A stretch of DNA of 64,000 nucleotides from Marinobacter sp. S6332. GTDB taxonomy: Bacteria > Pseudomonadota > Gammaproteobacteria > Pseudomonadales > Oleiphilaceae. Position numbers and translations under genes: made by a program. Below the pieces are notes generated by a model, which was not told the origin of the DNA, made no database searches, and saw only the letters and a program-made list of their open reading frames with translations. The stretch is from NCBI RefSeq assembly GCF_023016045.1, contig NZ_JALKAP010000006.1, forward strand, positions 65,859 to 129,858, read 5' to 3'. Within the stretch, counting starts at the first letter, position 1; the number at the start of each line of letters is the position of its first letter. Below, piece after piece: positions 1-10,227 of the stretch.

Positions 1-843
1 TTCATTGCCCGATAGCAAAAATTCCACGGTACCAGCGTTCTCGTAGCCAACGGCCCTGGCTGCGCGCACCGCCAAATCGCCTATGTATTGGCGCTGTTCA
101 GGCGTTAATTGCGGGCTGGGGGCAATCTCGATCAGCTTTTGATTGCGGCGCTGGATGGAGCAGTCGCGCTCAAACAGGTGGATAGCATTGCCCTGACTGT
201 CTGCCAGAACCTGCACCTCAATGTGGCGCGGGTTCACAATGCACTTTTCCATAAACACTTCGGCGGAGCCAAACGCCTTGGTGGCCTCGGAAATCACTCG
301 AGGGTACTGAACCTTTAGCTCTTGCGGCGTGTCGCAGCGGCGAATACCACGCCCGCCCCCGCCGGAAGTCGCTTTTAGCATCACCGGATAGCCGATATCG
401 TTCGCTAGCTCCAGCGCGTCTTCAAGGCTATCTAGATTGCCTTCTGAGCCCGGAGTAATAGGAATGCCAGCCGCACGCATACTGTCTCGGGCCTGAGTTT
501 TATCGCCCATGCCATGAATAACACTGGATTTCGGCCCGATAAACGCCACACCCTTCTGTTCGCACAAGCGGGCAAAGTTGGCGTTCTCCGACAAAAAACC
601 ATAGCCGGGATGAATAGCATCGCAGCCGGTTTCCACCGCCAGATTCACGATGCGGGCGGGGTCGAGATACCCCGCAAGTGGATCCTCACCCAGAGAGTAG
701 GACTCGTCGGCCCTTTTTACATGCAAGCCATAGCGATCCGGTTCGGTGTAAATGGCCACCGAACGAATCCCCATCTCTGCACAGGCCCGCACGATGCGGA
801 CAGCAATCTCGCCGCGATTAGCGATTAACACTTTCTTCAGCAT
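1..843 (-). CDS. pycA: Biotin carboxylase subunit, probably pyruvate carboxylase subunit A (5' part only)
   Basis: This gene runs off the left edge; only the N-terminal 281 codons are present. The translation begins MLKKVLIANRGEIAVRIVRA, the classic start of the biotin carboxylase fold. It continues through HPGYGFLSEN to the ATP-grasp glycine loop (KATSGGGGRGIR, near residue 160). These enzymes carboxylate biotin using ATP and bicarbonate. The segment reads more like the pyruvate carboxylase A subunit of pseudomonads than like AccC, for example ADESYSLGEDPLAGYL in place of the AccC-type PAPATQSYL. The divergent LysR gene matches the pycA/pycR arrangement of Pseudomonas. A propionyl- or methylcrotonyl-CoA carboxylase subunit cannot be fully excluded without the rest of the gene and its partner. 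Confidence 0.82.
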   Translation of the reverse strand, partial: MLKKVLIANRGEIAVRIVRACAEMGIRSVAIYTEPDRYGLHVKRADESYSLGEDPLAGYLDPARIVNLAVETGCDAIHPGYGFLSENANFARLCEQKGVAFIGPKSSVIHGMGDKTQARDSMRAAGIPITPGSEGNLDSLEDALELANDIGYPVMLKATSGGGGRGIRRCDTPQELKVQYPRVISEATKAFGSAEVFMEKCIVNPRHIEVQVLADSQGNAIHLFERDCSIQRRNQKLIEIAPSPQLTPEQRQYIGDLAVRAARAVGYENAGTVEFLLSGNE

Positions 844-898
844 GGGAAATTCCTCATTGCTTCGTCCCGAATGAAGGTGGAGAAAGAATAACGAGGAG

Positions 899-910
899 TA
901 CTGATCAGTA
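899..910. promoter_or_regulatory. Perfect 12-bp palindrome in the pycA/pycR divergent promoter region
   Basis: TACTGATCAGTA is a perfect palindrome, 56 bp from the pycA start and 66 bp from the pycR start. LysR-type regulators usually bind dyads between themselves and a divergent target, so this is a plausible PycR operator. That assignment is inference from position and symmetry only. Confidence 0.4.
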
Positions 911-975
911 AAAATTGATATTATTTCGCTTGTGTATAACTGATTGCTTATGGGTGAAATCGTGGAGGAGAGTCC

Positions 976-1926
976 GTGCCGCTCAGTATTCAGAAGTTGG
1001 CGAATAGACTGACGTTTCGTCAGTTGCAGGTATTCAAGGCCGTCTATGATCTAAAAAGCTACAGCAAGGCCGGGGAATTGTTGGGCTTAACCCAACCCGC
1101 CGTCAGTAGCCAAGTACGCCATCTGGAACAGGCGCTGGACATGCCGATGTTCGAATACATAGGGCGAAAGCTCTATTGCACAGCGGCAGGAGAAGAAATG
1201 GCCGCATGTGTGCGAGCGGTGTTTGGCGAGCTTGCTAACATGCAAAACCGCTTAGCGGCGCTAGAAGGGCGAGTAGCCGGGGATTTGCGATTGGTTGCAG
1301 TGAGCACAGCGCAATACGTAGTGCCCTATCTGCTAGGCCCGTTTCTTCAACTCAACCCACAAGTCAACATATCCGTAGCTGTTGTCAATCGAGCGACAGC
1401 GTTGGAACGGTTAAACGAAAATAACGATGACCTCGTGATCATGGGCATGGTGCCGCAGGGCCGCCCACTTACTTCTCTCCCGTTTCTGGACAACGAACTG
1501 GTACCTGTGGCTGTGGCTGGCCACCCCTTGCTTAAGCAAAACACTGTCACCGCAGAGGAATTTTTGAATAGCAAGCTCCTGACTAGAGAGCCAGGATCTG
1601 GCAGCCGGTTGGCACTGGAAGTCTACTGCCAGCAACACCATTTGAAAATCAATCCAATTATGGAATTGGGCTCCAACGATGCGGTTAAACATGCGGTGTT
1701 AGCGAGCTTGGGTATAGCCGTGTTGCCCAAGTTAAGCATTCTTTCTGAGCTAGCCTTGGGCTCCTTGGTTGCTCTTGATATATCAGGCTTCCCGCTGAGG
1801 CGGAGCTGGTGTGTGGTCTATCCGCAGGGGCGTTACCCAACGCCTGTGATGAAGGCTTTTGTCGACTACGTTCAGGAGAATATTGCTCAGTTTGAGCAGT
1901 TATTTCGGCGGCTGGCTGCGAATTAA
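976..1926 (+). CDS. pycR: LysR-family transcriptional regulator, PycR/CbbR-like
   Basis: A 316-residue LysR regulator. The N-terminal winged helix-turn-helix covers about residues 13-72 (LTFRQLQVFKAVYDLKSYSK, then LTQPAVSSQVRHLE). It is followed by a linker helix and a periplasmic-binding-protein-like effector domain (about 100-300). The start is GTG, supported by a strong GGAGGAG 5 bp upstream. It is divergent from the biotin carboxylase gene with a 132-bp shared promoter region. In pseudomonads the equivalent gene controls the pyruvate carboxylase genes, and I infer the same here. The effector domain resembles CbbR-type members, so the ligand is probably a small metabolite. Downstream lies a long intergenic hairpin facing gatB. 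Confidence 0.8.
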   Translation: MPLSIQKLANRLTFRQLQVFKAVYDLKSYSKAGELLGLTQPAVSSQVRHLEQALDMPMFEYIGRKLYCTAAGEEMAACVRAVFGELANMQNRLAALEGRVAGDLRLVAVSTAQYVVPYLLGPFLQLNPQVNISVAVVNRATALERLNENNDDLVIMGMVPQGRPLTSLPFLDNELVPVAVAGHPLLKQNTVTAEEFLNSKLLTREPGSGSRLALEVYCQQHHLKINPIMELGSNDAVKHAVLASLGIAVLPKLSILSELALGSLVALDISGFPLRRSWCVVYPQGRYPTPVMKAFVDYVQENIAQFEQLFRRLAAN

Positions 1927-1966
1927 GATTGGTTTAGATCAAGCAATAGATGTGGTGGTTCTTAAG

Positions 1967-2108
1967 AGATATCTCAGATCCAGGTCGGGTGGGTTTAAAA
2001 CCCCTTCCCAAAAATCTCGGAGGCCATGGATGGCCGGAGCGAAGCGCACAAGGATGTGCTCGTAGCGTTTTTTGGGAAGGGGTTTTAAACCTACCCCTCC
2101 CCATATCT
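1967..2108. repeat. Long intergenic hairpin element 1 (conserved core, self-complementary arms)
   Basis: The arms 1987-2014 and 2069-2096 pair at 27 of 28 positions and are framed by a short outer AGATAT/ATATCT pair. The roughly 54-nt top holds two further hairpins: GGCCAT-GG-ATGGCC (2022-2035) and GCACA-AGGA-TGTGC (2046-2059). The same core appears near 30.6 and 33.2 kb with different arms. It sits between the convergent ends of pycR and gatB, where a bidirectional terminator would be expected, and the T/A runs next to the stem fit that role. Short ORFs through it are artefacts of the repeat. Confidence 0.8.
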
Positions 2109-2147
2109 AAAAGGCTAGGGCCGATTCAGAGGCCCTATCCAAACCCA

Positions 2148-3599
2148 TCAACCACCAAGCTTCCGAACAAGAATCTCATTAAACAACTTGGGATTCCCTT
2201 GGCCTTTAGAAGCCTTCATTAAAGGCCCCATAAACCCACCCAACATCTTCTTCTGCTTCTTAGGGTCAGCTTCCTCCTGATACTGAGCAACCTGATCCGG
2301 CATCCCAGCCAGAACCTCATCCACCATCTGCTCCAAAGCACCGGTATCAGAAACCTGCTTCAAGCCTTGAGCTTCAATAATGGCATCCGCATTATCCGCA
2401 TCCCCATTCCAAAGCGCTTCAAATACCTTCTTGGCTCCCGAGGACGACACAGTGTTATCGGCAATACGCGCCACCAACTGGCCCAGCTGCGAGCCAGTGA
2501 TAGGCGCCTGAACCACGGTTTTGTCCTCGGCATTCAGACGTGCAGAAAACTCACCCAACACCCAGTTAGCAGCCAACTTGGCATCCTTACCCTGACTTAC
2601 AGCCTCTTCAAAAAAGGCTGCAATCCGGGCGTCGTCACTGAGCAAGCGAGCATCATAATCGTTGAGGCCATACTGCTCCTTGAATCGAGCCTTACGCTCA
2701 TCGGGCAGTTCCGGCAGCAAATCGCGGGCACTTTCAATAAACGCATCGTCGATCACAACAGGCAACAAGTCCGGGCAGGGGAAGTAACGGTAATCGTTGG
2801 CTTCCTCCTTGCTGCGCATGGAACGGCTTTCATCCCGCTCGCCGTTGTACAACCGGGTCTCCTGAATAATACGACCGCCGTCTTCCAGAATATCCATTTG
2901 CCGCTCTACTTCATGGGCAATGGCCTGCTCCATAAAACGGAACGAGTTCAGGTTCTTGGTTTCTGTGCGAGTGCCCAACTCATCCGAACCTTTCGGTTTG
3001 AGAGAGATGTTTACATCGAAACGCAAGGAGCCCTGGCTCATATCCCCGTCACAGATGCCGATTGATGACACCAAACTGTGCAGCTTTTTGGCAAAGGCAA
3101 CGGCTTCTTCGGCACTGTTCATATCCGGTTCGGTAACAATTTCAATCAACGGTGTGCCCGCGCGGTTCAGATCGATGCCTGTCATGCCATCAAAATCTTC
3201 GTGCAACGACTTGCCCGCATCTTCTTCCAAATGGGCATGGTGAATGCGCACGCGCTTGCTGCTGCCATCTTCCAGATCAATATCCACAAAGCCGGGCCCG
3301 ACAATCGGGTGGTCCAATTGTGTGGTTTGATAGCCCTTGGGCAAATCCGGATAAAAGTAGTTTTTACGATCGAACACCGAGCGCCGACCGATCTCGGCGT
3401 TCACCGCCAAGCCGAACATGACTGCATAGCGGAAAGCCTGCTCATTCGGAACGGGCAGGGTGCCCGGCATCGCCAGATCAACGGCACTCGCTTGAGTGTT
3501 GGGCTCGGCACCAAAGGCGGTGCTGGAGCCGGAAAAAATTTTGGTTTTGGTGGCAAGCTGAACGTGAATTTCCAGCCCGATCACAATATCCCACTGCAT
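2148..3599 (-). CDS. gatB: Aspartyl/glutamyl-tRNA(Asn/Gln) amidotransferase subunit B
   Basis: A 483-residue protein starting [20 protein letters not shown], the signature opening of GatB. It has the kinase-like core through about residue 290 and the C-terminal helical and YqeY-like tail (about 325-483) that holds the tRNA. GatB activates the carboxylate of misacylated Glu-tRNA(Gln) or Asp-tRNA(Asn) with ATP and accepts ammonia channelled from GatA. An AGGAG motif precedes the ATG. It is the last gene of gatC-gatA-gatB, 21 bp after gatA. Its 3' end faces a long hairpin element. The length is normal for the family. Confidence 0.97.
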   Translation of the reverse strand: MQWDIVIGLEIHVQLATKTKIFSGSSTAFGAEPNTQASAVDLAMPGTLPVPNEQAFRYAVMFGLAVNAEIGRRSVFDRKNYFYPDLPKGYQTTQLDHPIVGPGFVDIDLEDGSSKRVRIHHAHLEEDAGKSLHEDFDGMTGIDLNRAGTPLIEIVTEPDMNSAEEAVAFAKKLHSLVSSIGICDGDMSQGSLRFDVNISLKPKGSDELGTRTETKNLNSFRFMEQAIAHEVERQMDILEDGGRIIQETRLYNGERDESRSMRSKEEANDYRYFPCPDLLPVVIDDAFIESARDLLPELPDERKARFKEQYGLNDYDARLLSDDARIAAFFEEAVSQGKDAKLAANWVLGEFSARLNAEDKTVVQAPITGSQLGQLVARIADNTVSSSGAKKVFEALWNGDADNADAIIEAQGLKQVSDTGALEQMVDEVLAGMPDQVAQYQEEADPKKQKKMLGGFMGPLMKASKGQGNPKLFNEILVRKLGG

Positions 3600-3620
3600 A
3601 ACTGTTCTCCTGATTCGGGC

Positions 3621-5078
3621 TTACTGAGGAAGCTTCTGGTGCCAGTCGGTAACCTGCTGATACTGGTGCGCAGCGTTCAGAAGACGGGCTTCTTCGAAAT
3701 AGTTCCCGATAATCTGCAGCCCCACTGGTAGGCCGTCTACAAAGCCTGCTGGCACAGACATAGCAGGCACGCCCGCAAGATTCACAGCGATGGTGAAAAC
3801 ATCTTCCAGATACATGGTCACCGGGTCGCTGGTTTTCTCACCTTGCACAAATGCAGGTGAGGGCGTTACCGGGCTCATCAGCACATCCACTTCTTTAAAG
3901 GCGTTAACGAAATCCTGCTGAATCAGGCGGCGAACCTTTTGGGCTTTGAGATAGTAGGCGTCAAAATAGCCTGCTGAAAGCGCATAGGTGCCAACCAGAA
4001 TACGGCGCTTCACCTCGCCTCCAAAGCCTTCTGCCCGAGTGCGGGTATAAAGGTCGTTGAGATCCTTTGGGTTGTCACAGCGGTAGCCATAACGCACGCC
4101 GTCAAAGCGCGACAGGTTGGCGGAGGCTTCGGCAGGTGCAATTACGTAATAAGCGGCAATGGCCAGCTTCGCGCGGGGCAGTGATACTTCTTTTACCGTA
4201 GCGCCAAGCTTCTCGTATTCCTTCACAGCATTGCGAACCTGCTGCTCCATTGCGGGGCTGAGCTGGTCGGAGAAATACTCTTTTGGAAGACCAATGCGAA
4301 GACCTTTTAAAGGCTCATCCAGAGTGGCTGTATAGTCCGGCACCGCACGATCAACGCAGGTGCAATCCTTTGGGTCAAATCCGGCCATCACATTCAGCAT
4401 TAGCGCATTGTCTTCAGCGGTGCGCGCCATAGTGCCGCCCTGATCCAGACTGGAGGCAAAGGCAATCATGCCGTAACGGGATACCCGGCCATAAGTGGGT
4501 TTAAGGCCAGTGACTCCACACAAAGCAGCAGGCTGGCGGATGGAACCGCCGGTATCCGTAGCCGTGGCTGCAGGCACCAAACGAGCAGCTATGGCTGCCG
4601 CAGAGCCGCCGGAAGAACCGCCGGGCACGCGCTTTTCGCCATTGTTCAGGCCCCAAGGATTGGTTACTGCGCCGAAAAAGCTGGACTCGTTGGACGAGCC
4701 CATGGCGAATTCGTCCATATTGGTTTTGCCAAGACATACTGCGCCAGCAGCGCGAAAGTTGGCGGTTACGGTGGCGTCATAGGGCGGCACAAAGTTGGCC
4801 AGCATCTTGGAGCCGCAGGTAGTGGCTACACCATTGGTGCAAAAAATGTCTTTGTGGGCGAAAGGTACGCCCGTCCAAACGCTGGCTTTACCCGCAGCAC
4901 GCTGCTCGTCTGCCGTTTTGGCATCTGCCAGAGCTTGATCTTCGGTAACGGTAATAAAGCTGTTGTACTGGCGGTCTTCAGCCTTAATGCGATCGAGGAA
5001 CTCACGGGTCAGTTCCACGCTTGAAATCTTGCCGCTTTCCAGCTCGCGGGAAAGCTCTGCTACGGATTTGTTATGCAT
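3621..5078 (-). CDS. gatA: Glutamyl-tRNA(Gln) amidotransferase subunit A
   Basis: An amidase-signature-family protein of 485 residues from the ATG at 5078 ([13 protein letters not shown]), which has AGGA about 7 nt upstream; a TTG two codons earlier is less likely. The Ser-cisSer-Lys machinery is visible: Lys76 in AHKD, Ser155 in GGSSGGS and Ser179 in TDTGGS. GatA hydrolyses glutamine to release ammonia for transamidation of mischarged tRNA by GatB. It lies between gatC and gatB, so the complex is encoded as one operon. The length and motif set are complete, with no sign of degeneration. Confidence 0.97.
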   Translation of the reverse strand: MHNKSVAELSRELESGKISSVELTREFLDRIKAEDRQYNSFITVTEDQALADAKTADEQRAAGKASVWTGVPFAHKDIFCTNGVATTCGSKMLANFVPPYDATVTANFRAAGAVCLGKTNMDEFAMGSSNESSFFGAVTNPWGLNNGEKRVPGGSSGGSAAAIAARLVPAATATDTGGSIRQPAALCGVTGLKPTYGRVSRYGMIAFASSLDQGGTMARTAEDNALMLNVMAGFDPKDCTCVDRAVPDYTATLDEPLKGLRIGLPKEYFSDQLSPAMEQQVRNAVKEYEKLGATVKEVSLPRAKLAIAAYYVIAPAEASANLSRFDGVRYGYRCDNPKDLNDLYTRTRAEGFGGEVKRRILVGTYALSAGYFDAYYLKAQKVRRLIQQDFVNAFKEVDVLMSPVTPSPAFVQGEKTSDPVTMYLEDVFTIAVNLAGVPAMSVPAGFVDGLPVGLQIIGNYFEEARLLNAAHQYQQVTDWHQKLPQ

Positions 5079-5117
5079 GTTCAATCCTGATAGTGGGCTG
5101 ATTATGGCTACGACAGA

Positions 5118-5405
5118 TCACTCGATAACGCGTGGCACGAGATATAGGCCGCTTTCGGTGGCCGGGGCAATAGCCTGAAAGGCTTCCCTTTGATTCGTCT
5201 CGGTCACTTCATCGGCCCGCAAGCGCTGAACAGCATCAAGCGGATGAGCAAGGGGCTCTACGTTGTCGGTGTCGGCGGCGCTGAGCTCGTCGACCAGACT
5301 GAGGATGTTGCCTAGGTCGTTCTCCAGTGCAAGTATCTGCTCTTCGTCGAGGCGAATACGGGCCAGCACGGCGACTTTTTCAATGTCTTCGCGGGAAATG
5401 GTCAC
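5118..5405 (-). CDS. gatC: Glutamyl-tRNA(Gln) amidotransferase subunit C
   Basis: A small 95-residue protein (from MTISREDIEKVAVLARIRLD to YLVPRVIE), the usual size of GatC, which wraps around GatA and stabilises its contact with GatB. I place the start at the GTG at 5405 because GGAG lies 6 nt upstream and homologues begin here. The open frame extends farther upstream into the end of the mscS gene, but that extension is not GatC-like. It is the first gene of the gatCAB operon. The 82-bp gap to the upstream channel gene leaves room for a promoter. Confidence 0.95.
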   Translation of the reverse strand: MTISREDIEKVAVLARIRLDEEQILALENDLGNILSLVDELSAADTDNVEPLAHPLDAVQRLRADEVTETNQREAFQAIAPATESGLYLVPRVIE

Positions 5406-5487
5406 GTTGACTCCAAAGTATAAAACAGCGTTTTTAAGAAGGTCGTTATGGTAACAGATTCGTGGCTGGGCGGGAGGGGCCGAAAAC

Positions 5488-6909
5488 CTACTCAATTGGC
5501 CGGGTATCATCCAGCAAATCTTCGGCTGCGGCGTCGCTCCGCTCCTCCTGCACTTGGCGGGAAATGTGAGTGTCTGGACGCACATCCAGTAACTCTTCAG
5601 CTGGCAATTCGGAAGTTGACGGGGCTTTAGTCTTTTCTTTCGCCGGCTCTTGAGTCTGTACTGGCTGTTCTGGAGCATCCAAGGGCGTCAGTGTGGCGGG
5701 CGTTTGATCAAAGCGTAGCCGGTAGATGGGCTCAGGTAAGGTAAAGCCCTGCGTTTCTAGTGCATTTTTGGCGGCACGAATCGAAAGGCTGCGAGCTTTG
5801 CCGTAATCGGATTCGCGTTGATCAATCCAGGCCATAAATTTAATCAGAATGTTCGAGTCACCCACGGACTCGATGATGCCGTTGGGCTCTGGATCATCCA
5901 GCACCCAGTCCAGTTGCTGCAGCACCGCTAAGCCTGTTTGTATTGCGAGGGCCGGGTCGTCTTCTGCGTCGACGCCTAACACGAAATCAAAGCGGCGTTG
6001 AGGGTTGCGGGAGTAATTCAGAATAACCGCTTTGAACACGGTGGCGTTGGGGATGCGCAAATGGTTGCCTTCCAGCGTCATTAAAACCGTTGAGCGGGAT
6101 GTTAGCCGAACTACAACACCTTCGTAGTCGTTAATAAGGACATGCTCTTGGGCCCTGAATGGCTGGCGGATGCTCAGCATGATGCTGGAAATATAGTTCT
6201 CCATAGAGTCTTTAACAGCAAAGCTGATAGCTAGCCCTAGTACGCCTGCACCCCCGAGCAGAGTGCCCATCAGTGCGGTGGCTCCAAGAATGTTAAGAGC
6301 AAGCAACAAGCCCAGAAGAATCGTTACCAGCCTGACTGCGTGGCCCGCGAGTTCGGCGAGAAAGGGGTTTTTGGTTATTCGCGACCAGAGCGGAGTGTGT
6401 CCAGCCAGTCGATGCCCGGCAAAGGCTACAATAATGAAAATGGCCAGAGCCACTAGTAATAGGGGTAAGGCTCTTATCCATTCCCGCAGGGAATTTTGTA
6501 GTGAATCCCAAAGCGGGTTGAGATTGTCTTGTAAATCCAGCGTGCGAACGATTCTATCGTCAACGGCGATGGCGCCTTCAACCCGTTCAGACAGCTTTAA
6601 CGCCCTTTGCGCTTGAGCTTCGTTGGCAATTTTGCCTGACAAGGCCACAACACCGCTGTTGACACCAACCTGTAAGGATTCGAACTGAGGGATCTGTTCA
6701 AAAATACTGTTAATGCGTTGAGCAATCAGTTTGTCGCTCTCGGCGCCGGGCTCTAAGGCGATGGTGCTAGCTTGCTCAGCATCACCCTGCTGAGCCAGTG
6801 CAAATGAAGAAGCCCCTGTCGTGAGAAAAAGCGCCAACGCCAGCAATAGGTGCAATGAAATGGAAGAGGCGGAAGAGCGTACTGCCATGCTAAATTTTGG
6901 TAGTGTCAA
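5488..6909 (-). CDS. MscS-family mechanosensitive channel with periplasmic BON domain
   Basis: 473 residues. An N-terminal signal segment (LLLALALFLTTGASSFALAQ) is followed by a BON-type domain at about 60-128 (INSIFEQIPQF, VVALSGKIANEAQAQRAL). Two or three membrane helices follow (about 147-172 and 190-235), then the MscS pore and beta domain (GVLGLAISFAVKDSMENY, AQEHVLINDYEGVV). A proline- and acid-rich tail of about 60 residues ends the protein. Such channels release solutes on hypo-osmotic shock; BON domains bind phospholipid or envelope surfaces. The first possible start is TTG at 6909 with GAGG 6 nt upstream; the ATG at 6888 is an alternative lacking a clear ribosome site. It is divergent from mreB. 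Confidence 0.88.
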   Translation of the reverse strand: MTLPKFSMAVRSSASSISLHLLLALALFLTTGASSFALAQQGDAEQASTIALEPGAESDKLIAQRINSIFEQIPQFESLQVGVNSGVVALSGKIANEAQAQRALKLSERVEGAIAVDDRIVRTLDLQDNLNPLWDSLQNSLREWIRALPLLLVALAIFIIVAFAGHRLAGHTPLWSRITKNPFLAELAGHAVRLVTILLGLLLALNILGATALMGTLLGGAGVLGLAISFAVKDSMENYISSIMLSIRQPFRAQEHVLINDYEGVVVRLTSRSTVLMTLEGNHLRIPNATVFKAVILNYSRNPQRRFDFVLGVDAEDDPALAIQTGLAVLQQLDWVLDDPEPNGIIESVGDSNILIKFMAWIDQRESDYGKARSLSIRAAKNALETQGFTLPEPIYRLRFDQTPATLTPLDAPEQPVQTQEPAKEKTKAPSTSELPAEELLDVRPDTHISRQVQEERSDAAAEDLLDDTRPIE

Positions 6910-7043
6910 CGGCAGCCTCGATTTTGGCGAATTTAGTAGAGGTGTGTATGGCTTTTTAGGCCGACTTTAGTGTGTAGCAAAGTTCAACTCAATGCCCGCG
7001 TCAACCAGCAAATTGCCCGCTTGCGGAATCTGATACTGCGAGT

Positions 7044-7063
7044 GCATGAACAATTGTTCATGC
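7044..7063. promoter_or_regulatory. Perfect 20-bp palindrome between the mscS-like gene and mreB
   Basis: GCATGAACAATTGTTCATGC is a perfect palindrome in the 267-bp divergent region, 113 bp before the mreB ATG. This symmetry suggests an operator for a dimeric regulator. It contains GAAC-N4-GTTC, which resembles the LexA box of Gram-positive bacteria rather than the CTGT-N8-ACAG box expected in a gammaproteobacterium, so I do not assign it to LexA. Confidence 0.5.
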
Positions 7064-7161
7064 TGGGCAGGATATCATTTGCCTTAACAGCAGGCTGTGC
7101 CTTGCCTGAGAGGGGGGGCGCTGCTAAAGTTGCCGCATCTTTCTGCAACCGCAACTCTTAG

Positions 7162-8220
<1,059 letters not shown>

Positions 8221-8240
8221 TCCTTTGGGGAGGGATCGCC

Positions 8241-9146
8241 ATTAAAACCATTTTTGTTCAGGGGCCGGTACCTGGCCTCAGGCTCTTGCTGGTTATTATT
8301 GTATCGGCGACGTTAATCGTTGCCGATTATCAGTTTGAGCGTGTAACTCCTATTCGCAGCACCTTGGCAACCGGCCTCACGCCAGTCTATTGGCTTGGCA
8401 ATGCTCCTTATCAATTTAGTGATTGGGTTGCCGGGCTTTTTACCACCCGCGAAGATGTAAAGCAGGAAAACGAAGACCTGAAAGCCCGGTTGCTTATTCT
8501 TGAGCGCCGGGCCCTCAAATATGCCGCTTTAGCCTCCGAAAATAACGAACTCCGCCGCTTGATGAATTCCTCGGAACTCCTTGATGACCGGGTTATCGTC
8601 AGCGAAGTCGTGGGCGTGTCTCCCGACCCTTATTCCCATGAAATCGTTATCAATAAAGGTCGTAGTGATGGCTTGCAAGTGGGGCAAGCCATACTGGATG
8701 CCCACGGCCTGATGGGGCAAGTAGTACAGACCAGTCAGGTTACCTCCCGCGTACTCCTCGTTTCAGACAGCAGTCACGCTGTGCCGGTTGAGGTTGTGCG
8801 TAATGGGCTTCGTGCGATTCTGTTGGGCACCGGCGATTCCGACACCCTTGATTTGGTTCACGTGCCAGACACAGCGGACATCCGGGAAGGGGATCTGTTG
8901 GTGAGTTCCGGGCTTGGTGGGCGCTTTCCTAGAGGGTATCCGGTTGCCGAGGTGAGTCTGATCAACAAGGAACCGGGTGAGCCTTTTGTTGATATTCGCG
9001 CTCGCCCAAAAGCACAGCTAAACCAAAGCCGCCTGGTGCTGGTGGTATTTCCGCCATCAAGCGAATCCCCGGCTGGGTCTGAGGCGAACATTGAAACGCC
9101 TTCCTATGTTCCGGCATACGAAACGGCACAGGAGGGGCAGGGCTGA
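8241..9146 (+). CDS. mreC: Rod-shape-determining protein MreC, probably starting at a rare ATT codon
   Basis: Bitopic inner-membrane protein: short cytoplasmic segment, one membrane helix (LLLVIIVSATLIVADYQ), coiled coil (ENEDLKARLLILERRALK) and periplasmic beta domain (SDGLQVGQAILD, GLGGRFPRGYPVAEV). No ATG or GTG exists in frame between the mreB stop and the membrane helix. The family-typical segment KTIFVQGPVPGLRLL is encoded upstream of the only TTG (8286). A GGAGGG at 8229-8234 sits 6 nt before an ATT at 8241, which I take as the start (301 residues); ATC at 8235 is the other non-standard option. It ends with TGATG overlap into mreD. MreC links MreB to PBP2 and RodA. Confidence 0.9.
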   Translation: MKTIFVQGPVPGLRLLLVIIVSATLIVADYQFERVTPIRSTLATGLTPVYWLGNAPYQFSDWVAGLFTTREDVKQENEDLKARLLILERRALKYAALASENNELRRLMNSSELLDDRVIVSEVVGVSPDPYSHEIVINKGRSDGLQVGQAILDAHGLMGQVVQTSQVTSRVLLVSDSSHAVPVEVVRNGLRAILLGTGDSDTLDLVHVPDTADIREGDLLVSSGLGGRFPRGYPVAEVSLINKEPGEPFVDIRARPKAQLNQSRLVLVVFPPSSESPAGSEANIETPSYVPAYETAQEGQG

Positions 9147-9622
9147 TGCTATCCGTTATCAGTTACCCGGTATTTGTGCTGTCCGTGGTTGTATCGCTGG
9201 TACTGAGCATTTCGCTCTTCCCCGTGGGTTGGTTTGAATTTCGTCCTGAATGGCTTGGGCTTGTGGTGTTTTATTGGACCTTCCGCACACCGGCTCAGTT
9301 CGGCATATTACTGGCATGGTGTTTAGGCTTGCTGCTCGATGTGCTCGAGGCAACTCCATTGGGCGTGAATGCGCTGGCAATGGGGTTGATAGCCTTTTTG
9401 GTTCTCACCATTCATCAACGGTTGCGAATGTATCCTATGCCACAACAATGCTTGATGGTGTTTCTGTTGCTGGGTATCAATCAAATGTTGGTTCACTTCC
9501 TAAAGCAAATGTTTGGCGGTGAAGATGCCGGGTTCAGCTATCTTTGGCCCGCGCTCACCAGCGCTTTACTTTGGCCGGTGTTCTGCATACTGATGGATAA
9601 CATTAACCGGAAGCTGGGTTAG
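9146..9622 (+). CDS. mreD: Rod-shape-determining membrane protein MreD
   Basis: A 158-residue, very hydrophobic protein with about five membrane helices (for example [20 protein letters not shown] and [19 protein letters not shown]). The [13 protein letters not shown] and [15 protein letters not shown] segments are typical of MreD. It is the polytopic partner of MreC in the elongasome. Its ATG overlaps the mreC stop (TGATG), and GGAGGGG lies just upstream, so translation is probably coupled. The length is normal. Confidence 0.93.
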   Translation: MLSVISYPVFVLSVVVSLVLSISLFPVGWFEFRPEWLGLVVFYWTFRTPAQFGILLAWCLGLLLDVLEATPLGVNALAMGLIAFLVLTIHQRLRMYPMPQQCLMVFLLLGINQMLVHFLKQMFGGEDAGFSYLWPALTSALLWPVFCILMDNINRKLG

Positions 9623-9624
9623 CC

Positions 9625-10227
9625 ATGACATCGATTATTCTCGCCTCAGCCTCACCACGCCGCTCGGAGTTGCTTACGCAGATTGGTGTGGCGTTTTCTG
9701 TGCAGCCTGCACACATTGACGAAACGCCAAAGGCATCCGAACCACCGGGTGATTACGTGGAGCGGCTTGCCCGGGAGAAAGCTCTGGCGATTTCAACCGA
9801 TTTTCAGGGTGATATTGTTCTTGGCTCCGACACTTCTGTGGTTTTGGAAGGCGCCATTTTGGGTAAACCATCTGACGAGGCTGAGGCCACAACCATGCTG
9901 ACACGGTTATCTGGCAAAACCCATCAGGTGTTGACAGCCATTGCAGTGACCAAAGGCGAACACTGTGAATCCTGCCTAGTAGTTACAGATGTGAGCTTCC
10001 GGGTGCTGTCGCAAGGCGAGATTGCAGCCTACGTAGCCACAGGTGAGCCGATGGACAAGGCCGGAAGTTATGGAATTCAGGGACTTGGTGGTATTTTTGT
10101 GAAGCAACTGAAAGGGAGTTACAGTGCGGTTGTAGGGCTGCCGTTGCAGGAAACCGCCGCCTTGCTGGCCAACGCTGGCTGTATTGTATGGAAACACTGG
10201 CCGAGTAGTAGGGAGAGCCAATCATGA
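9625..10227 (+). CDS. maf: Maf-type nucleoside triphosphate pyrophosphatase (dTTP/UTP type)
   Basis: A 200-residue Maf-fold protein. Visible are the substrate loop [10 protein letters not shown] (8-17), [16 protein letters not shown], the [14 protein letters not shown] strand and [10 protein letters not shown] near residue 148. Maf proteins hydrolyse non-canonical or selected nucleotides to monophosphates. The mreD-maf-rng context and the sequence type point to the YhdE-like dTTP/UTP pyrophosphatase. Its TGA overlaps the rng ATG (ATGA). The C-terminal tail ([13 protein letters not shown]) is not conserved in the family. Confidence 0.93.
   Translation: MTSIILASASPRRSELLTQIGVAFSVQPAHIDETPKASEPPGDYVERLAREKALAISTDFQGDIVLGSDTSVVLEGAILGKPSDEAEATTMLTRLSGKTHQVLTAIAVTKGEHCESCLVVTDVSFRVLSQGEIAAYVATGEPMDKAGSYGIQGLGGIFVKQLKGSYSAVVGLPLQETAALLANAGCIVWKHWPSSRESQS

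Noticed and set aside
915..940. Sigma-70 promoter TTGATA/TATAAC for pycR
   Set aside because: The spacer is only 14 bp, so the two boxes would not work together.
1950..2222. 90-codon frame after pycR
   Set aside because: It crosses hairpin element 1 and the end of gatB. The peptide is what the repeat encodes by chance.
7049..7058. LexA box before mreB
   Set aside because: GAACAATTGTTC fits the Gram-positive box, not the CTGT-N8-ACAG box expected here, and mreB is not a normal SOS gene.
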